Shown here: positions 8,941 to 20,856 of the stretch, in pieces
Numbering within the stretch: position 1 is the stretch's first letter
How the letters are laid out: each line of letters starts with the position of its first letter
Assembly (NCBI RefSeq): GCF_033807575.1
Contig: NC_084711.1
Span: forward strand, 8,370,001 to 8,434,000
Origin: Cydia pomonella
Lineage: Eukaryota; Arthropoda; Insecta; Lepidoptera; Tortricidae
Length of the DNA stretch: 64,000 nt
Reading direction: 5' to 3'
Notes under the pieces: generated by a model
What the model was told of the DNA's origin: nothing
What the model saw: only the letters and a program-made list of their open reading frames with translations
Databases searched by the model: none
Translations under genes and position numbers: made by a program

Positions 8941-11900
8941 ATGAAGCAGATTAAAGTCGGACTGTTATTTCTACTACCCAGTTGTTCTTTCATTGTTCTA
9001 TTACTATATTACTGGCATTACTCGCATCTGGAGCCAGGTTTTCGCCAAGCTCCGACAATTACAGCCCAGCCTCTAGCCTCTACCCGAACCCACAAAGTCG
9101 TGCCCATGAAACATATGAATCTTGACGAGTTATATAAAGACGACAAAGAACCAGAAGACAACTTTTTAAATGAATACAGAACCGGTAAGTTTCCATACCT
9201 ATTAAAAATAAGTAGACTTGATTCAGAGAATCAACAACTAGAAAATAACCTTAACCTCTTGTTTGTGTATAATAAGGATCCTCACTAACATTTTAGGCAT
9301 TTTTTGCATTGTTTGAGAGGACGATTTTTTCTGCTCTTTATAGCACAACTGACGTTTGAACCAGTGTTGGCCTAACGTTAATTGCGAATGACCATTAACC
9401 ATTGAACCATAAACCGTAACAGACAGTTATAGTTTACGGTTCAATTTGTAATGGTAATCGGTCAAGTAAAAATCCCACCCACATCATTTTCTATCAGTAT
9501 TTAATTTAGAAACTGTCCATAATTTATTTGATACTAATATCTTATTTCATCTACTTTCAGTGTACGCTGTGAACACGCCAGGGTGCCAAATTCCATTCAA
9601 TATGATAAATTACAGGAAGCAAATCGAATATGATAAAAAACATAAACAAAAACAATTTGACTGCGGAAAACGAGCGGTTCATATAAAGAAAATTGACGGG
9701 GATCGAGTACGAGCGACGGTCAACCCATTGGTAATGAAAAAATATCTAAGGAAAAGCGCCCGTTTTGATTGCTGTTACAGATTTCTACAGCCTCGCCCTG
9801 GTCACGAAAATACCAAAATTAAGTGAATACGCCTTGTCCAAATTATTTATTAATTTTTAATTTATTATTTTATATCTCAATGAACGTTTTTTCTTTTGAC
9901 AGGTATACGCTATGTGTGAAATTTAGCACCGGTGCCACGATTGTTCTTCAAACTGATTTCATAAACGTGAGATGTATTGAATACGGTGTGAGGAACAAGA
10001 CACATCTGGTATATGACGATTTATTTGCCTTCGCCAAGAAGATCAATATGACAAACAATCAACAATCTTGTAATAACAGCTACAATGTACTGATTTTGGG
10101 CATGGACTCTATGTCTTTGCCGCGGGTCGTACAGACTATGCCAAGAACTACGGATTACCTTCACAAGAACTTTTGGTTTTGCTTCCGTGGTTATCATAAG
10201 GTGATTATTAATAATTTTTTTTTTTTTTCATCACACTTGCTCGTAAAAGTGTAGGCGATGCAGTCCGAAAATCCTAAATTTCGCCCTCCGGCTGTAATGT
10301 CTTATGTATTTTATCATCACACCTGTCAGGCGATACGGTCCGTAAATCCTAAAATCGACACGGGCCGGCCACGGACGGTATAGGAATTACGAACTCGCCT
10401 TCGGCTTCGGGCTTCAATTCATAGTCGTTCGTAAAATTACGTTTTTATAATTGTGTAATTGTTACGATACTGCAAAGAGTACAACGACAAAGAAGAAGAA
10501 TAATTGTCATAACCAATCAAAGGTTCTCCGTAAATAATTATTAGGCGATATGACCGTAGTTGATCATAAAGTCTGGTTTTTAATTCCGTGGAATTATGTC
10601 GTTTCCTGGCACTGCTAGGCAAAAAAATAAATACTCCTTACATTTGTGGTTAGAATTATTATACATGGCAACGTAAAATATTAAAAATACATTTTGACAT
10701 ATTTTTTTCCTAACAAACATAATGATACTTTATTCGAGAAAACAAAGATAGTTTTATTTTAAAGTGCACTACATATTGGGACCTGAGGAAATATATGGTA
10801 TTTCAAAATCACGATTCCCATAAGTTACAGATGTACTGTAGTGCATAATTGTTTTCCATCGTATTTTCTCAGAAACGTTCGTATTTGTCATGCTAGTTCA
10901 GTCAATACACTTGTATCTCTATCCTCCTAAGACCCTGCGTAAGTAGGTAAAATATTTTTTGTACTTTTGTACTTACGCATTTTGGACTTTTGTGTAATTA
11001 AGGGTTCTAAATTTAAAAACAAAACAATTGCTTCTGGGTCTCAGGAGGCTATGCTAAGTGGCTGATTTTCTGTCTTTTCTATCATTAATTATTTGCATTT
11101 TCAGGTGGGCGATAATACTTTCCCCAACGTAATGGCAACTTTAACTGGCCATAGCATGCCATTCATATCCTCAAAATGTCAAGATCAAATGGACCAGTGT
11201 AACAATATATTAATGTGGAGTAAATTTAAAGATATCGGATACGTCACAGCGTACGGAGAAGACTTCTTGCGTTTACCTGATACTTTCAGTAAGCGCTACG
11301 CATTTAATAAAACTCCGACCGACCACTACATTAGGCCATTATTTATCAAAGGAGAGAAAGAGGTAAATAATAAACAGCTAGTATGTGCAGGAAAGATATC
11401 CGCTGGCCAGCAGCTTTTGGATTATGCTGCTGATTTTGTGACAACATATCGAAATGATCGCTTCTTCGGATTTTTTTGGATGAACTCATTCAGCCACAAC
11501 ACGAACAGTCGACCTCAGGATGCAGACAGGCTACTGGAGAATTTCTTTAACAAAATATCGTATACCGGTATCCTTGAAAATACGTTCGTCATTTTTTACA
11601 GCGACCACGGCATTAGATTTGGGCCATATCGTCAGGAATTAGAGTCGTACTACGATGGGCGGTTGCCTTCCTTTTTTATGCGACCGCCGACAATGTTCAA
11701 AACTCGGCGCTGGGAAGAATATAAGTCGCTTGCGGATAATCAATTTAAATTAGTGACTCCTTACGACCTGTTCAACACGTTAATTAATATAAACGAGTTG
11801 TCTAGATGCAAGAGTATATCTAACGTGAGCGTTTCACGCGGCTGTCCGAATTGCCACAGTCTGTTCATGCCAGTTAAAACTTCACGGACGTGCCGCGACG

Positions 11901-12304
11901 CTGCCATTCATGATATGTGGTGTAGTTGTCACCAATTGTATCCCCTAGATAATAACGACGTTCAAGGCATTAAGAGCGTGCTACTAGCGATATCTCATAT
12001 CAAAACTTTAATCAAATCTATAAAAACGAATCATTGCTGGCAGTGCCTGGACGTGTCACTCAAAAACGTCCTTAGAATACATTTCTATTACGATGGTAGT
12101 AAAGATAATATCTATTATGTGGTTGCATTCACTACGGCGCCAGGTAACATGTCTTATGAAGCTGTCGTGAACAAATCACAATTAATCGGTTCTCTGAGCG
12201 TTATATCGCCGTATAGAGGATTAGGAACGTGCACAACAGACCGTCGAGAAGTTGCAAAAGCGCGATTGTATTGTATATGTCAAAAAATTCAAAATTGCAC
12301 TTAA
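8941..12304 (+). CDS. DUF229 sulfatase-like type II membrane protein (4 exons)
   Basis: Exons inferred: 8941-9184, 9561-9822, 9903-10200, 11105-12304. All introns are GT/AG with matching phases, giving 667 residues, a usual size for insect DUF229 proteins. A single membrane segment sits near the N-terminus (about residues 6-26), followed by a Cys-containing luminal domain. Exon 3 ends with a metal-site-like motif (NVLILGMDSMSLPR); exon 4 begins VGDNTFPNVMATLTGHS and contains FWMNSFSHNT and YSDHGIRFG. These are the DUF229 signature blocks, and the fold resembles alkaline phosphatase/sulfatase. Substrate unknown. A possible 3' splice site just upstream (near 8915) suggests a 5' UTR exon. The exon 2 donor (AA|GTGAAT) is the weakest junction, chosen because it keeps phase. 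Confidence 0.88.
10201..11104 (+). other. Intron 3 of the DUF229 gene
   Basis: Contains two copies of a short diverged motif (CGATGCAGTCCGAAAATCC near 10256, CGATACGGTCCGTAAATCC near 10331) and otherwise AT-rich DNA. A short open frame on the minus strand here is not recognisable as protein. Confidence 0.6.
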
Positions 12305-12867
12305 TAATTGCGATCGTTTACTTATGTTAGAACCGTTTCATCATTCAAGTTTTCTGTAGGTATATACAGCAGGACAAAGCGCTATGATGCCAGCACGTAG
12401 TGATTTAATCATTTTTGGAACAAACCAGCCTAGCCAAGATGACAATTAATGGTTGATAGAAAATGCCAATCGAAATCTAATAATTAATGGAACCTATGGA
12501 AATAGATAGTCACGTAACTTTACGTGGCATCCGTTATCCCGATACATCTTTTCGTGGCGTTTGTCGACGTACGATTCTCATCTTGGCATCCGCATTAGAC
12601 GTGCGCGCCGCCGCGGCGCGCCGCCGCCATAAGGAGTCAGCGCGCCGCCGCCGCCGCCGGTAGTTTAAAATTCGCGCCGAGACAAAACCCGCAAGAGATT
12701 ACAAGTTTAAAATCAATGAACATAAAGCGCGTGCGACGCGTGCCGTGGAGCACAGCGAGCGCCGGAAAACTCGCGTCCAAGCTCAAAAGCTCGCCGTTCG
12801 TACGCCTGCCTCCGAGTAGCTTTAGCGTTCCGTTTTTTTAATTCGTTGTATGAATCTGTGTATGTAG

Positions 12868-13473
12868 GCTGCTCTGCTGGCACTAGAATCCCTTGAGTCA
12901 AACTCAAAACTAGTCCAGAACTGTAAAACAAACCTCAATGCACTGGCTTACTCCAACAAAGTCACACTTAGATGGGTACCAGGGCACTCCGACATTAACG
13001 GAAACGAACAAGCGGACGAACTTGCTAGAAAGGGCGCAGACACACCCCTGGTCGGCCCAGAACCGTTCTGTGGAATCACAAAACGGGATGCATGTTCGCT
13101 GCTCAGCAATTTAGAAAAAGTAAGGGCAAACGATTGGTGGAAGTTCGTAAAAGGACAAGAACACTCGAAAGCTCTAATCAAAGGGTTTAACAGTAAAACT
13201 GCTAGGGAGCTTCTATGGCTCAAAAGACACAAAGCCTGCGCGGTGACCAGAATTTTGACTGGACACTGTAAGTTGAACAAACACATGTTTCAAATTGGAA
13301 AGAAACAAGACGCGACATGCAGGTTCTGCCATGAGTCAGAGGAGACTGCAATGCACATTCTCTGCTCCTGTGGACCACTAATGTCAAAAAGAAGTACCCA
13401 CTTAGGGCGGCACATTACGGCCCAAAGAATCTGGAATTTCCTGGATTCAACGGGCATCAGTAAGGAACTTTAA
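12868..13473 (+). pseudogene. Non-LTR retrotransposon fragment: RNase H domain and C-terminal zinc knuckle
   Basis: Open frame of 202 codons after an in-frame TAG at 12865, so 5'-truncated. The segment WVPGHSDINGNEQADELAR is the C-terminal half of an RNase H domain, with its His and Asp. It is followed by a conserved LINE tail with RILTGHCKLN and a Cys/His cluster (CRFCHESEETAMHILCSC). The layout fits the I/R1/Jockey superfamily of insect LINEs. It lacks reverse transcriptase and endonuclease, and sits within a hAT element. The sequence after the stop ends in a short AAT-repeat near 13540, which may be its 3' tail. Confidence 0.85.
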
Positions 13474-14184
13474 ATGGCTGTCACAATAGATCACTACCTG
13501 GTCGACGTGGCACTCAAAGGCCCAAAAAACCCCAATAATAATAAATGTAGTATTGAGTTGTTTGTACCTGTTAGTTACTGTGTTACAGCAAACATGAGAT
13601 CAAAAGCGGCTATTGAAAAAAATAAGTTAAATAGACTTTCGGTAGCAATAAATTTTACCTCAAAAACAAAAGTTGACCTCTATCTGACTGCTAACGAATT
13701 AACTCCAGCTGGTTTCTCGGCAGAATATGCCAAAGAAGTAATCCCTTACTACGAACATAATCAACCATTATTACACCAGGGTCAAAAGGAAGAAGCGAGT
13801 ACAAGTAAAGTTTCAATACTTTCCCAACTCTCGCGCAAATACAGCATGCAACACAGTTCTCATGGTTCCGGCTTCGATGATGCTGTTGACCAGGAAGCTT
13901 GGAAATACCTAGCTACTGCTGATCCTGCGGAACTTGAAGACGGGGACATCTTGACCTACTGGCAAACCAGACAATCTGCCTACCAGAGTTTATCATCATT
14001 AGCACAGGCTCTGTTATGCATTCCAGCAACTAGCACTCCGAGCGAAAGAGTGTTTTCGGTTGCTGGATTGCTTTTAACAGCCAAAAGGTCCCGGCTGAGT
14101 CCATTTAGGGTGAACAAAATAATTTCTGTGCACGACAACTATAAAAGTTGCAAACAAAATATTTCTGTCATGAAAAGTGATTGA
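13474..14184 (+). pseudogene. hAT transposase C-terminal fragment (dimerisation domain)
   Basis: About the last 110 residues carry the hAT C-terminal dimerisation signature: DILTYWQ, then IPATSTPSERVFSVAG, then RLSPFRVNKI. The first roughly 25 codons of the open frame look like LINE tail followed by an AAT repeat, so the hAT part begins near 13545. The catalytic core upstream is absent. It is contained within the TIR-bounded hAT element and read in the same orientation. Confidence 0.85.
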
Positions 14185-14761
14185 GTCATCTTTTCAGTTC
14201 ACTTTATAAAGTTCTTTCGCTTAAGCGTGGTTTTTCATTATACGTCTTAATATGCAAAGTTGAAAATTCCCACGCCGCCGCCGTGGACTTTTTCGTGGCG
14301 CGCCGCCGCCCTATTTTTTTCGACCGGCGCGCACGTCTAATCCGCATTGTAACACTAAAAGCATACCTACCCCTAATTTTTAGGCCGGTGGTCTAAGTAC
14401 GATTGATATCTAACTACCTAGCCTACCTAGTCTGTCGCTTAGATACCTATGTGATTATTTTTCGCTAAACTGTGATAATGACCAAGTGCGATATTTTATT
14501 TTTATTGTAATACAACCTAATGATTTCATCATTTTTGTATCATTGCTCCAAATCGCTTTCCCAAGTAGATACCTAACCTAATGTTAAAAATTGAATAGTG
14601 ACCTTTAGGTAGGTAACCTTACGCACACATACTAATTTCAAGTAGGCAGGAGATATATAGGTAACTACTCGTAACAATTTTATAACATCTATTTCTTGCC
14701 CCTATTCGCCAAGTCCTAGAGGGATATACACTTGAAATGAGGATCTCAGCTTAAACTCTGT

Positions 14762-15090
14762 TCTCGAGTACAAACCGAAATACATGTCATATACGAAGAA
14801 AAAGTTACCAAGACCTCCAGTGCACAGGGCTGGAATCGTTACAGCGTCCACCATACCATACTTTTCTACCTTAGAGATGGACAGAAGCGCCATAGGCCCT
14901 CAAAAAAATGCATACACCATACACTTACAAAATTTGACCCCTGCCGACGTAACCCGGGTGTCCGAGGGGCTTAGGTTGTACCTGCCGCGATGGCAGAGGA
15001 CGCTGCGCTGGTTCGATTTCAGCCGCGGGCACTGGAGGACTTGGTCACTTTTTCTTCGTATACGACATTTATTTCGGTATTTTCGGTTTG
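14762..15090. repeat. Inverted pair of tRNA-derived SINE copies
   Basis: The plus copy (about 14950-15085) has a degraded A box (TGTCCGAGGGGCTTAGG) and a clear B box (GGTTCGATTTC), and ends CACTGGAGGACTTGGTCAC. The left part (about 14762-14880) is the reverse complement of the same end. The A box resembles that of a Ser/Leu tRNA with a long variable arm. The two copies form a palindrome about 330 bp long; both are decayed. Confidence 0.7.
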
Positions 15091-15259
15091 TAATTTAAAC
15101 ACACGGTATTTTTTTTTAAGTCCGTTAATTTCAAGGATTCATTCCTGAGCTTAAATTAAGTAGGTAACTTTCTCAAAGAAACCGGTATTCTAAATAACTC
15201 CATTTTGGAGATTTTTTTTATCTGATAAGACACCTACAAGCGTGTACACTTGCTGTGGC

Positions 15260-15405
15260 CTGGCCCCGTAGCCAACGTGCATATCGTTCACGCTCCGTAG
15301 CGAACGAAACGCAACTGTCATAGTCGCACTAATATGGAAGAGTGATAGAGATAGCTACGATACGCTACGGAGCGTGAACGATTGTAACGTTGGGTACGCG
15401 GCCAG
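15260..15405. repeat. Palindromic MITE
   Basis: The arms share CGTTCACGCTCCGTAGCG (15285-15302) and its reverse complement near 15363-15380, extending outwards with GGCC(G/C)CGTA(C/G)CCAACGT. No coding capacity. Confidence 0.75.
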
Positions 15406-15812
15406 TTTACAGATTGACTAGTATGAGTTTATACATTTGCTAAATACTAAACGCAAGTACTATCTCGGAAGATCGATATTCGAAATGTCATTGATATGTC
15501 ATAGTTTTCAATTGTTTGGTGGATTTAAATATGATGACCGCTATTAATTATTTTTTATGAAAAATACAAAAAAACTTACTACCTGTGCACTTCAGTTTCC
15601 TTAAATGTACTTACCCAAACCCCGAAGTTAATGGAGTTTAAAAAAACACCGTATAGTTCAAGAAACCACTTTACTTAATTTGTTTCTAATAGTCGGTTCT
15701 TGAGTACCTAAAATTCCTCCAATAGCCATTCGTAAACCTTATTGCAAAGAAGGTCCATTAGTGTTCAGTTATATACAATCTTTAAAAGACCAGATGTCCT
15801 TGACCAACTCTA

Positions 15813-15930
15813 ATGCCGGCTGTACACACTCGTCAAGAGATCCCGAGACAGGCAGAGACTGCGTGTGTACATACTGCTCTCTTCTCGTCTCGTCTCCTGC
15901 GACTCCACGAGTGTGTACCTACAGCCAACA
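15813..15930. repeat. Palindromic MITE
   Basis: GGCTGTACACACTCGT on the left pairs with ACGAGTGTGTACCTACAGCC on the right, continuing into GAGAC/GTCTC. The central 60 bp is non-coding. Confidence 0.7.
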
Positions 15931-16953
15931 TAAGGGCGAGGAGTAGGTACGTACTTCCACCTCCTATACGAATCCCTTATGGGATTACGATATAGACAGA
16001 TGTGGTACTGCCAATGGTCAGTTAATGGTGTTAATTGGTATTAATATTAGTACGGAGATCAGGGGTTAATTATACGCTTTACATAACTTCAGAATTTTAT
16101 TTTAAAATTGTAACAGTTAACAGGGACAATGACCTGAATTACATAATTTGGCTGTTCTGTTATTTATTGAGGCATACACTATAGAAAATGTGAACATTAA
16201 GCACTATTTTAAATGTCCCAAATAATAAAGATTGTTATTATGTTTTTTAGGAGTTTATGCGACTGTTCATTATCTATTTATTCTTATTTACAGTCTGGCA
16301 GAGCGGCAAGAACATTTTTAATATGCCTAAAATTTGATAAAGTTAATTCTTATATATTACATTGTGATCAACTGTTACATGTCCTGAATGGAACAGTGGA
16401 AGGAAACGATTATTCAGCCGATCATTTCTTTTTCATCAAAAACTAGTTTAACGTAGAAATTTAAGTTTTTCAGTAATATACCAAAAAATTATATTGATCA
16501 ATGCATTGGGCAAATATAATTGTGATATATTAAAATTTATTCGGTTAAAAACCGTATTTTCCCCCCCCCCGGTGATATGAATACATATTTTAGCTTATCT
16601 TATTCTTTATGTATCATTTTGTGCCACCGTCCTATTTACTTCCCAAATTGCCCTATTGTAACGTCATCGCGACAAGAATCCGGGGTCTAACTTTACAAGC
16701 TTACTTCAATAACAAACGAGGTCAGTTATCTTCATCTAGATAATTTATCTAAATAAATAATAAAGGTTTTCCCACTTCGGCTTGGCGGCTGTTTCAGCCA
16801 CGACAGCTATTTTAATTTTGGAACCTAGTAGTGTTTTCGATGCGATTGGTCGAAATAACACACTAAGAATATGATATAGCACCACAGTAAAATAATATTC
16901 TAGTCAAGTAAGTAAAGTAATATTCTAGTAAAGTAATTTAATTTGTACGTATT

Positions 16954-17079
16954 GCCGGTCAAACAACTTTGTCAGTAGAAAAAGGCACGAAATTAAAATT
17001 TTCTATGGGACGATAACCCTTCGCGCCTACATTTTTTAAATGTATCGCTTTTTTCTACTGACCGAAATAGCTTGACAGA
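16954..17079. repeat. Palindromic MITE
   Basis: Inverted ends: GTCAGTAGAAAAAGGC on the left and TTTTTTCTACTGACCGAAAT on the right, with GGTCAAACAA and TTGACAG outside. Element about 125 bp. Confidence 0.65.
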
Positions 17080-17344
17080 CTATATGTATTTATTACTTTT
17101 ACTACATGATAATTTAATAATTTATAATTACTACAGAAAACCATAGATATACAGGCACAGATACAAGCATACATTTAATGTTTGGTATGTATGTGTATAT
17201 CTATGTCTATATCTCACACCTAGTTTTTTTATTGATTTTATATATTGGTAATTTATCAAAAATTAAAACAGTTAAGGTAGTTGATCTAAAATACACAAAT
17301 ATATATTACCTAAACTAAACTAGCACTCTCTATGTTGACACATA

Positions 17345-17909
17345 CAGGGTGGGCAAATAAGAGTGATACACTTTTTTATAAATTTTGATTATATTAAGTG
17401 CTAAATTTAGTAAATATTATTTCATAAATATATTATTCAGGGTTGGCAATTGTATACGGAAGATAATTTCTGCCAAATGTCTACCTCTAGCAGCAAGCAA
17501 ATCTTTCTCAAACGCTTGTGTTGTTTAAAATACGTTGTTTGCTGCCTTTGCTCGATTCATTTCGAGTAAAAGTGACAGTGATTGGCACCCAAATTTCCCA
17601 GATTTTGCAGCTCCTGATTTATTTTTGTGGATATCTAAAATTATGTGTTTATGCTAACAAGCTGATGAAATTTAAACAGTTAAACCGACTATCTGACACA
17701 AATTTACTAAGATAACGCCCTAAATTTACGAAAATATGCTGAAAATTGCGATGATAAGGGCTTACATTTGCCTGCTGTTTAAGTTAGACATTATGTTCCG
17801 CATGTATTTTCCAATCCTTAATAATATTTTTTTTAATACTTAATAATCTTTGAACTTGATATAGTTAAAATTTAAAAACAAAAAGTATACTTCTTATTTG
17901 CCCACCCTG
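17345..17909 (+). mobile_element. Dead Tc1/mariner-type element, TA-flanked
   Basis: Terminal inverted repeats CAGGGTGGGCAAATAAGA and its mirror image (CTTATTTGCCCACCCTG) are each flanked by TA, the mariner target. The inside, near 17580-17660, still reads in shifting frames as a transposase segment with pieces like APDLFLW. The transposase is truncated and frameshifted. Total 565 bp, against about 1.3 kb for a full copy. Confidence 0.8.
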
Positions 17910-18077
17910 TACATAAAGTTTAATAAACTTGGATAAAAAAATATTTCAATGATTCGTCAAATTATCAAATCACACAAAAATAATCATTATTTATACACTC
18001 TCTGTATAATTGACATTTTATTTTATTACACATTATTATAATCCTATTATATTAGTATTAACTGGAATACAGATCAC

Positions 18078-18260
18078 TCAGTAAGTAGCCTTACCACGAC
18101 TGCCATAGCAGCGTAGAACTGACATATTCGCTGTCGTCTGCGTAACTTACTTTCTATACATCTTGCTCGCACTGATATGCGCGTACGAGCGAGATACACA
18201 GAAAGTAATTTACGCACACGCTAGCGAATATGTCACTGTTAAACTGGTGGTGGCCGTACA
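18078..18260. repeat. Palindromic MITE
   Basis: GACATATTCGCTGTCGTCTG at 18121 mirrors CGCTAGCGAATATGTCAC near 18237. AACTTACTTTCTATACATCT mirrors AGATACACAGAAAGTAATTT. The arms are about 60 bp around a GC-rich centre. Confidence 0.75.
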
Positions 18261-18536
18261 GATCTTACCAAAACTTTTTTACATACAATTAAACAATACT
18301 GTATGTTATGTCATGGACATATAAATATTAACTGACAATAATAAACATGTATAAATTAGAATTAAAAACTACGGATATTCCACAAGTAACAAATTATACC
18401 TGCTTGATCAGAACCAGAGATCTTTAAAAACAGTTTTTTTACTACTACCTAAAAAGTCGTTTTATATACGACAATGAACTTAAATGCGTAACCCTTTAAG
18501 AAGAAAGTGGACGACCGCCTTCGTTAGCGTAACTTT

Positions 18537-18768
18537 TTAGGGTTCCGTACCCAAAGGGTAAAACGGAACCCTATTAATAAGACTCCGCTGTCCGTCCGTC
18601 CGTCTGTCTGTCACCAGGCTGCTATATCACGCGATAGCTAGTATCACGGTTCATGAGCACAAGCAATTGAAATTTCACAGATGTATATCTGTTGCCGCTA
18701 TAATAACAAATACTAAAAAGTACGGAACCCTCGATGGGCTAGTCCGACTCGCGTTTGTCCGGTTTTTT
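18537..18768 (+). repeat. GGGTTCCGTACCC-type SINE, copy 1 (no 5S segment)
   Basis: Begins GGGTTCCGTACCCAAAGGG, runs through GACTCCGCTGTCCGTCCGTC and ATTTCTGTTGCCGC-like segments, and ends AGTCCGACTCGCGTTTG with a T-run. It lacks the 5S-like insert present in the copy at 28835-29159. A third copy lies reversed at 36340-36581. Confidence 0.8.
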
Positions 18769-18984
18769 AATAATTTTAAGAGCCAGGAGTATTTAAAAAT
18801 TTGTATGGAATTTGTTTATTGCTCCTAACTCTTGTTAGGTAATAATCAAAAAATCGAAAAAAATCCAACGAAGGGCCATACCATATGGTCAATAAACATC
18901 AAATTGTGTAAGCATATATAAATGTTAATATCCAAAGACAAAAATAGTAACTACGTTTGTAAGGAGAAGCGGTCGTCCCCTTTC

Positions 18985-19117
18985 CTAGAATCAACCCTTT
19001 GAACGCCACATCCGTCGTGCGCAGCACGTTATTGTGAACCTTGTCGGAATGCACGAAGGTTGATATTGGGCTGTAGCAGAGCATGTCCGTTAACGTCTTT
19101 GGCGGTCAAAGGGTTAA
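18985..19117. repeat. MITE, copy 1 (partner at 31695-31825)
   Basis: Ends CAACCCTTTGAACGCC and GGCGGTCAAAGGGTTAA, inverted. The inside shares CCTTGTCGGA(A/T)TGCACGAAGG with the partner in reverse orientation. Confidence 0.65.
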
Positions 19118-19188
19118 TAGTTAGGCACATTTTCTTTCAAAACATTTGATTTCGAAATATAAAATCTAGCAATTATATTGGCAATTCT

Positions 19189-19761
19189 AATAGACCGCGT
19201 GCCAGGAGCAGATTTCCATGACCAATCGCCTCCCGGGCGAAAACTCGTATAGTGGTTAACGGCTATGTATGATGAACCCTCGTGGACGTCAGCTGCCGCT
19301 CCGTTGGTGGGGTGAGGAATAGCTGTCACCGAAACACGTAAAAAAATTGTCATCGCCTCCCGTTTGATGCTTGGTCAGATGATAATTCAGATGCTATTGT
19401 TAAAAAAATCGTGAGCCGGTTAAATCGCGGTGGTAAGAGCGTCAGCTGGTCGCATGAACATGTAAAAAATAAGCGCTTTACCTTTTTATGATAGCAATAA
19501 CAAATCATGAAACTTTGTATGTAGCATTTCATCAGGTGAAACGCCTGAAACGCCATAATCGGATTACATAATTTACACGTTGCGTATAAGGTAAGGTAAG
19601 GCGCGTATTTTTTACATGTTTATTTTACAGCTGACGGTCTTTCCATCGCGATACAACCGGCTGACGGTTTGTTATTTAAAATAGCATCTAAAGTACCATC
19701 TGACAAATTATCAGCCGGGAGGCGATGACTGACGATATATGCTCCTGGCTCGCGGTCTATA
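19189..19761. repeat. Large foldback element with long inverted arms
   Basis: The left end TAGACCGCGTGCCAGGAGCA mirrors the right end TGCTCCTGGCTCGCGGTCTA. Inward, CATCGCCTCCCG, GTCAGATG, AGATGCTATT, AGCCGGTT and CAGCTG...ACATGTAAAAAAT are matched in order on both arms. The left arm is split by about 110 bp of extra sequence near 19240-19350. No open frame of note. Confidence 0.7.
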
Positions 19762-20576
19762 ACGGAGTTCAATATTTCACAAATCTTTCAATACGTAACA
19801 ATTTAAAATAGCCTGTCTTTTTTTCTGGTACTAAAGAATAGTACTTTATGTATGCTGAATGCTTTATATATGAAGTGCATCATAGTCGCTAAGCAACAGC
19901 CAACACGGACATAGTAATGCCCTAACCTACTAGTAAAACATAGGTTAACTTACATAATTCTCAGCACAACGGGTATTCATTAGCCTGTAAGTCTGTAGAT
20001 TACGCTAACACGCTCTTAGGCAAGAGGGCAGGCGTCCGGGGGAAGACGGCGAACAGCGAAAGCTGGAACACCGAAAGGCCCGCGCCGACAATATTTGGTA
20101 GCTGAAAACAAAAACGACATTTTGAATACCACGGCTGAGATTTCTAGACTCGTATGAAAAATTATTACGGTCCTACGCCGACCACTGACTAGCACTACAA
20201 AAATAACGACGTCAAACATATGTTTAGATTGTTCGCCTTATTACAAAGGATTAAGGTGCAAAAGTGTAAACATATTTTTCACGTCGCGTCGAATAACCAT
20301 AGCTATAGCAGGTATAAATGTCTAAGTACTTGTACAAATCTTTCAGCTCCAGGGGGGCTACCGCGAACATAGAAATTCGATGAATGTCTACTTATACCTC
20401 CACCTCTATCCGCTATCACTCTTTCTGCTTTCGCGCCTGACAGGATAAAGAAAAACTATTTCCGAAGTGCTCGGTAGGCTCTCGTGAACCGTTCTGTATT
20501 AAGCTATGTGTCTAGTAGGACTCTATGAAAGAGAACTATCATGTATTGTGATTCACCGTATGTGAGTTAGAAAAGT

Positions 20577-20733
20577 ACTAGAGTCTGACCAAGCTAAGTT
20601 GGCAGCGATTTTGATAGCCAAGCCTGTGCCAGTGGTAAATAAACGTCATCATTTCATAGAAGATTGACATTTAAAATAACACTTGCACTGTCTGAGTCAA
20701 AACTGCTGCCAACTTGTCTTGGTCTGACTCTAG
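20577..20733. repeat. Palindromic MITE
   Basis: The inverted ends CTAGAGTCTGACCAAG and CTTGGTCTGACTCTAG are exact, continuing with (A)AGTTGGCAGC and GCTGCCAACTTG. About 157 bp, non-coding. Confidence 0.85.
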
Positions 20734-20856
20734 TAGTTTAAATATGAACTTTATGATATGAGAACAACTACAACACTATAAAATGAGTTTCCTATGATAA
20801 GCGCTTTAAAAACAGTTTTAAAAGTTTAACACTTAAACCTACAAACTACTACTCAC

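Larger units (their letters stand above)
12588..14347 (+). mobile_element. hAT transposon, internally rearranged, with 8-bp TSD
   Basis: The direct repeat ATCCGCAT flanks the element (12588-12595 and 14340-14347), matching the 8-bp target duplication of hAT elements. Inside it, the terminal inverted repeats read TAGACGTGCGCGCCG at 12596-12610 and its exact reverse complement at 14325-14339. GCC-repeat-rich subterminal tracts follow on both sides, far more GC-rich than the surroundings. Between them lie a LINE RNase H fragment (12868-13473) and the C-terminal part of a hAT transposase (within 13474-14184). The N-terminal BED finger and first catalytic part are missing, so the copy cannot move by itself. 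Confidence 0.88.

Noticed and set aside
12948..13286. Minus-strand frame across the LINE RNase H
   Set aside because: Shadow of the plus-strand RNase H reading frame.
14955..15030. A true tRNA gene
   Set aside because: Acceptor and anticodon stems do not close and the A box is degraded; better explained as a SINE.
20340..20500. Possible further MITE beginning GGGGGGCTACCGCGAACATA
   Set aside because: Resembles a moth MITE, but a matching inverted end could not be shown convincingly.
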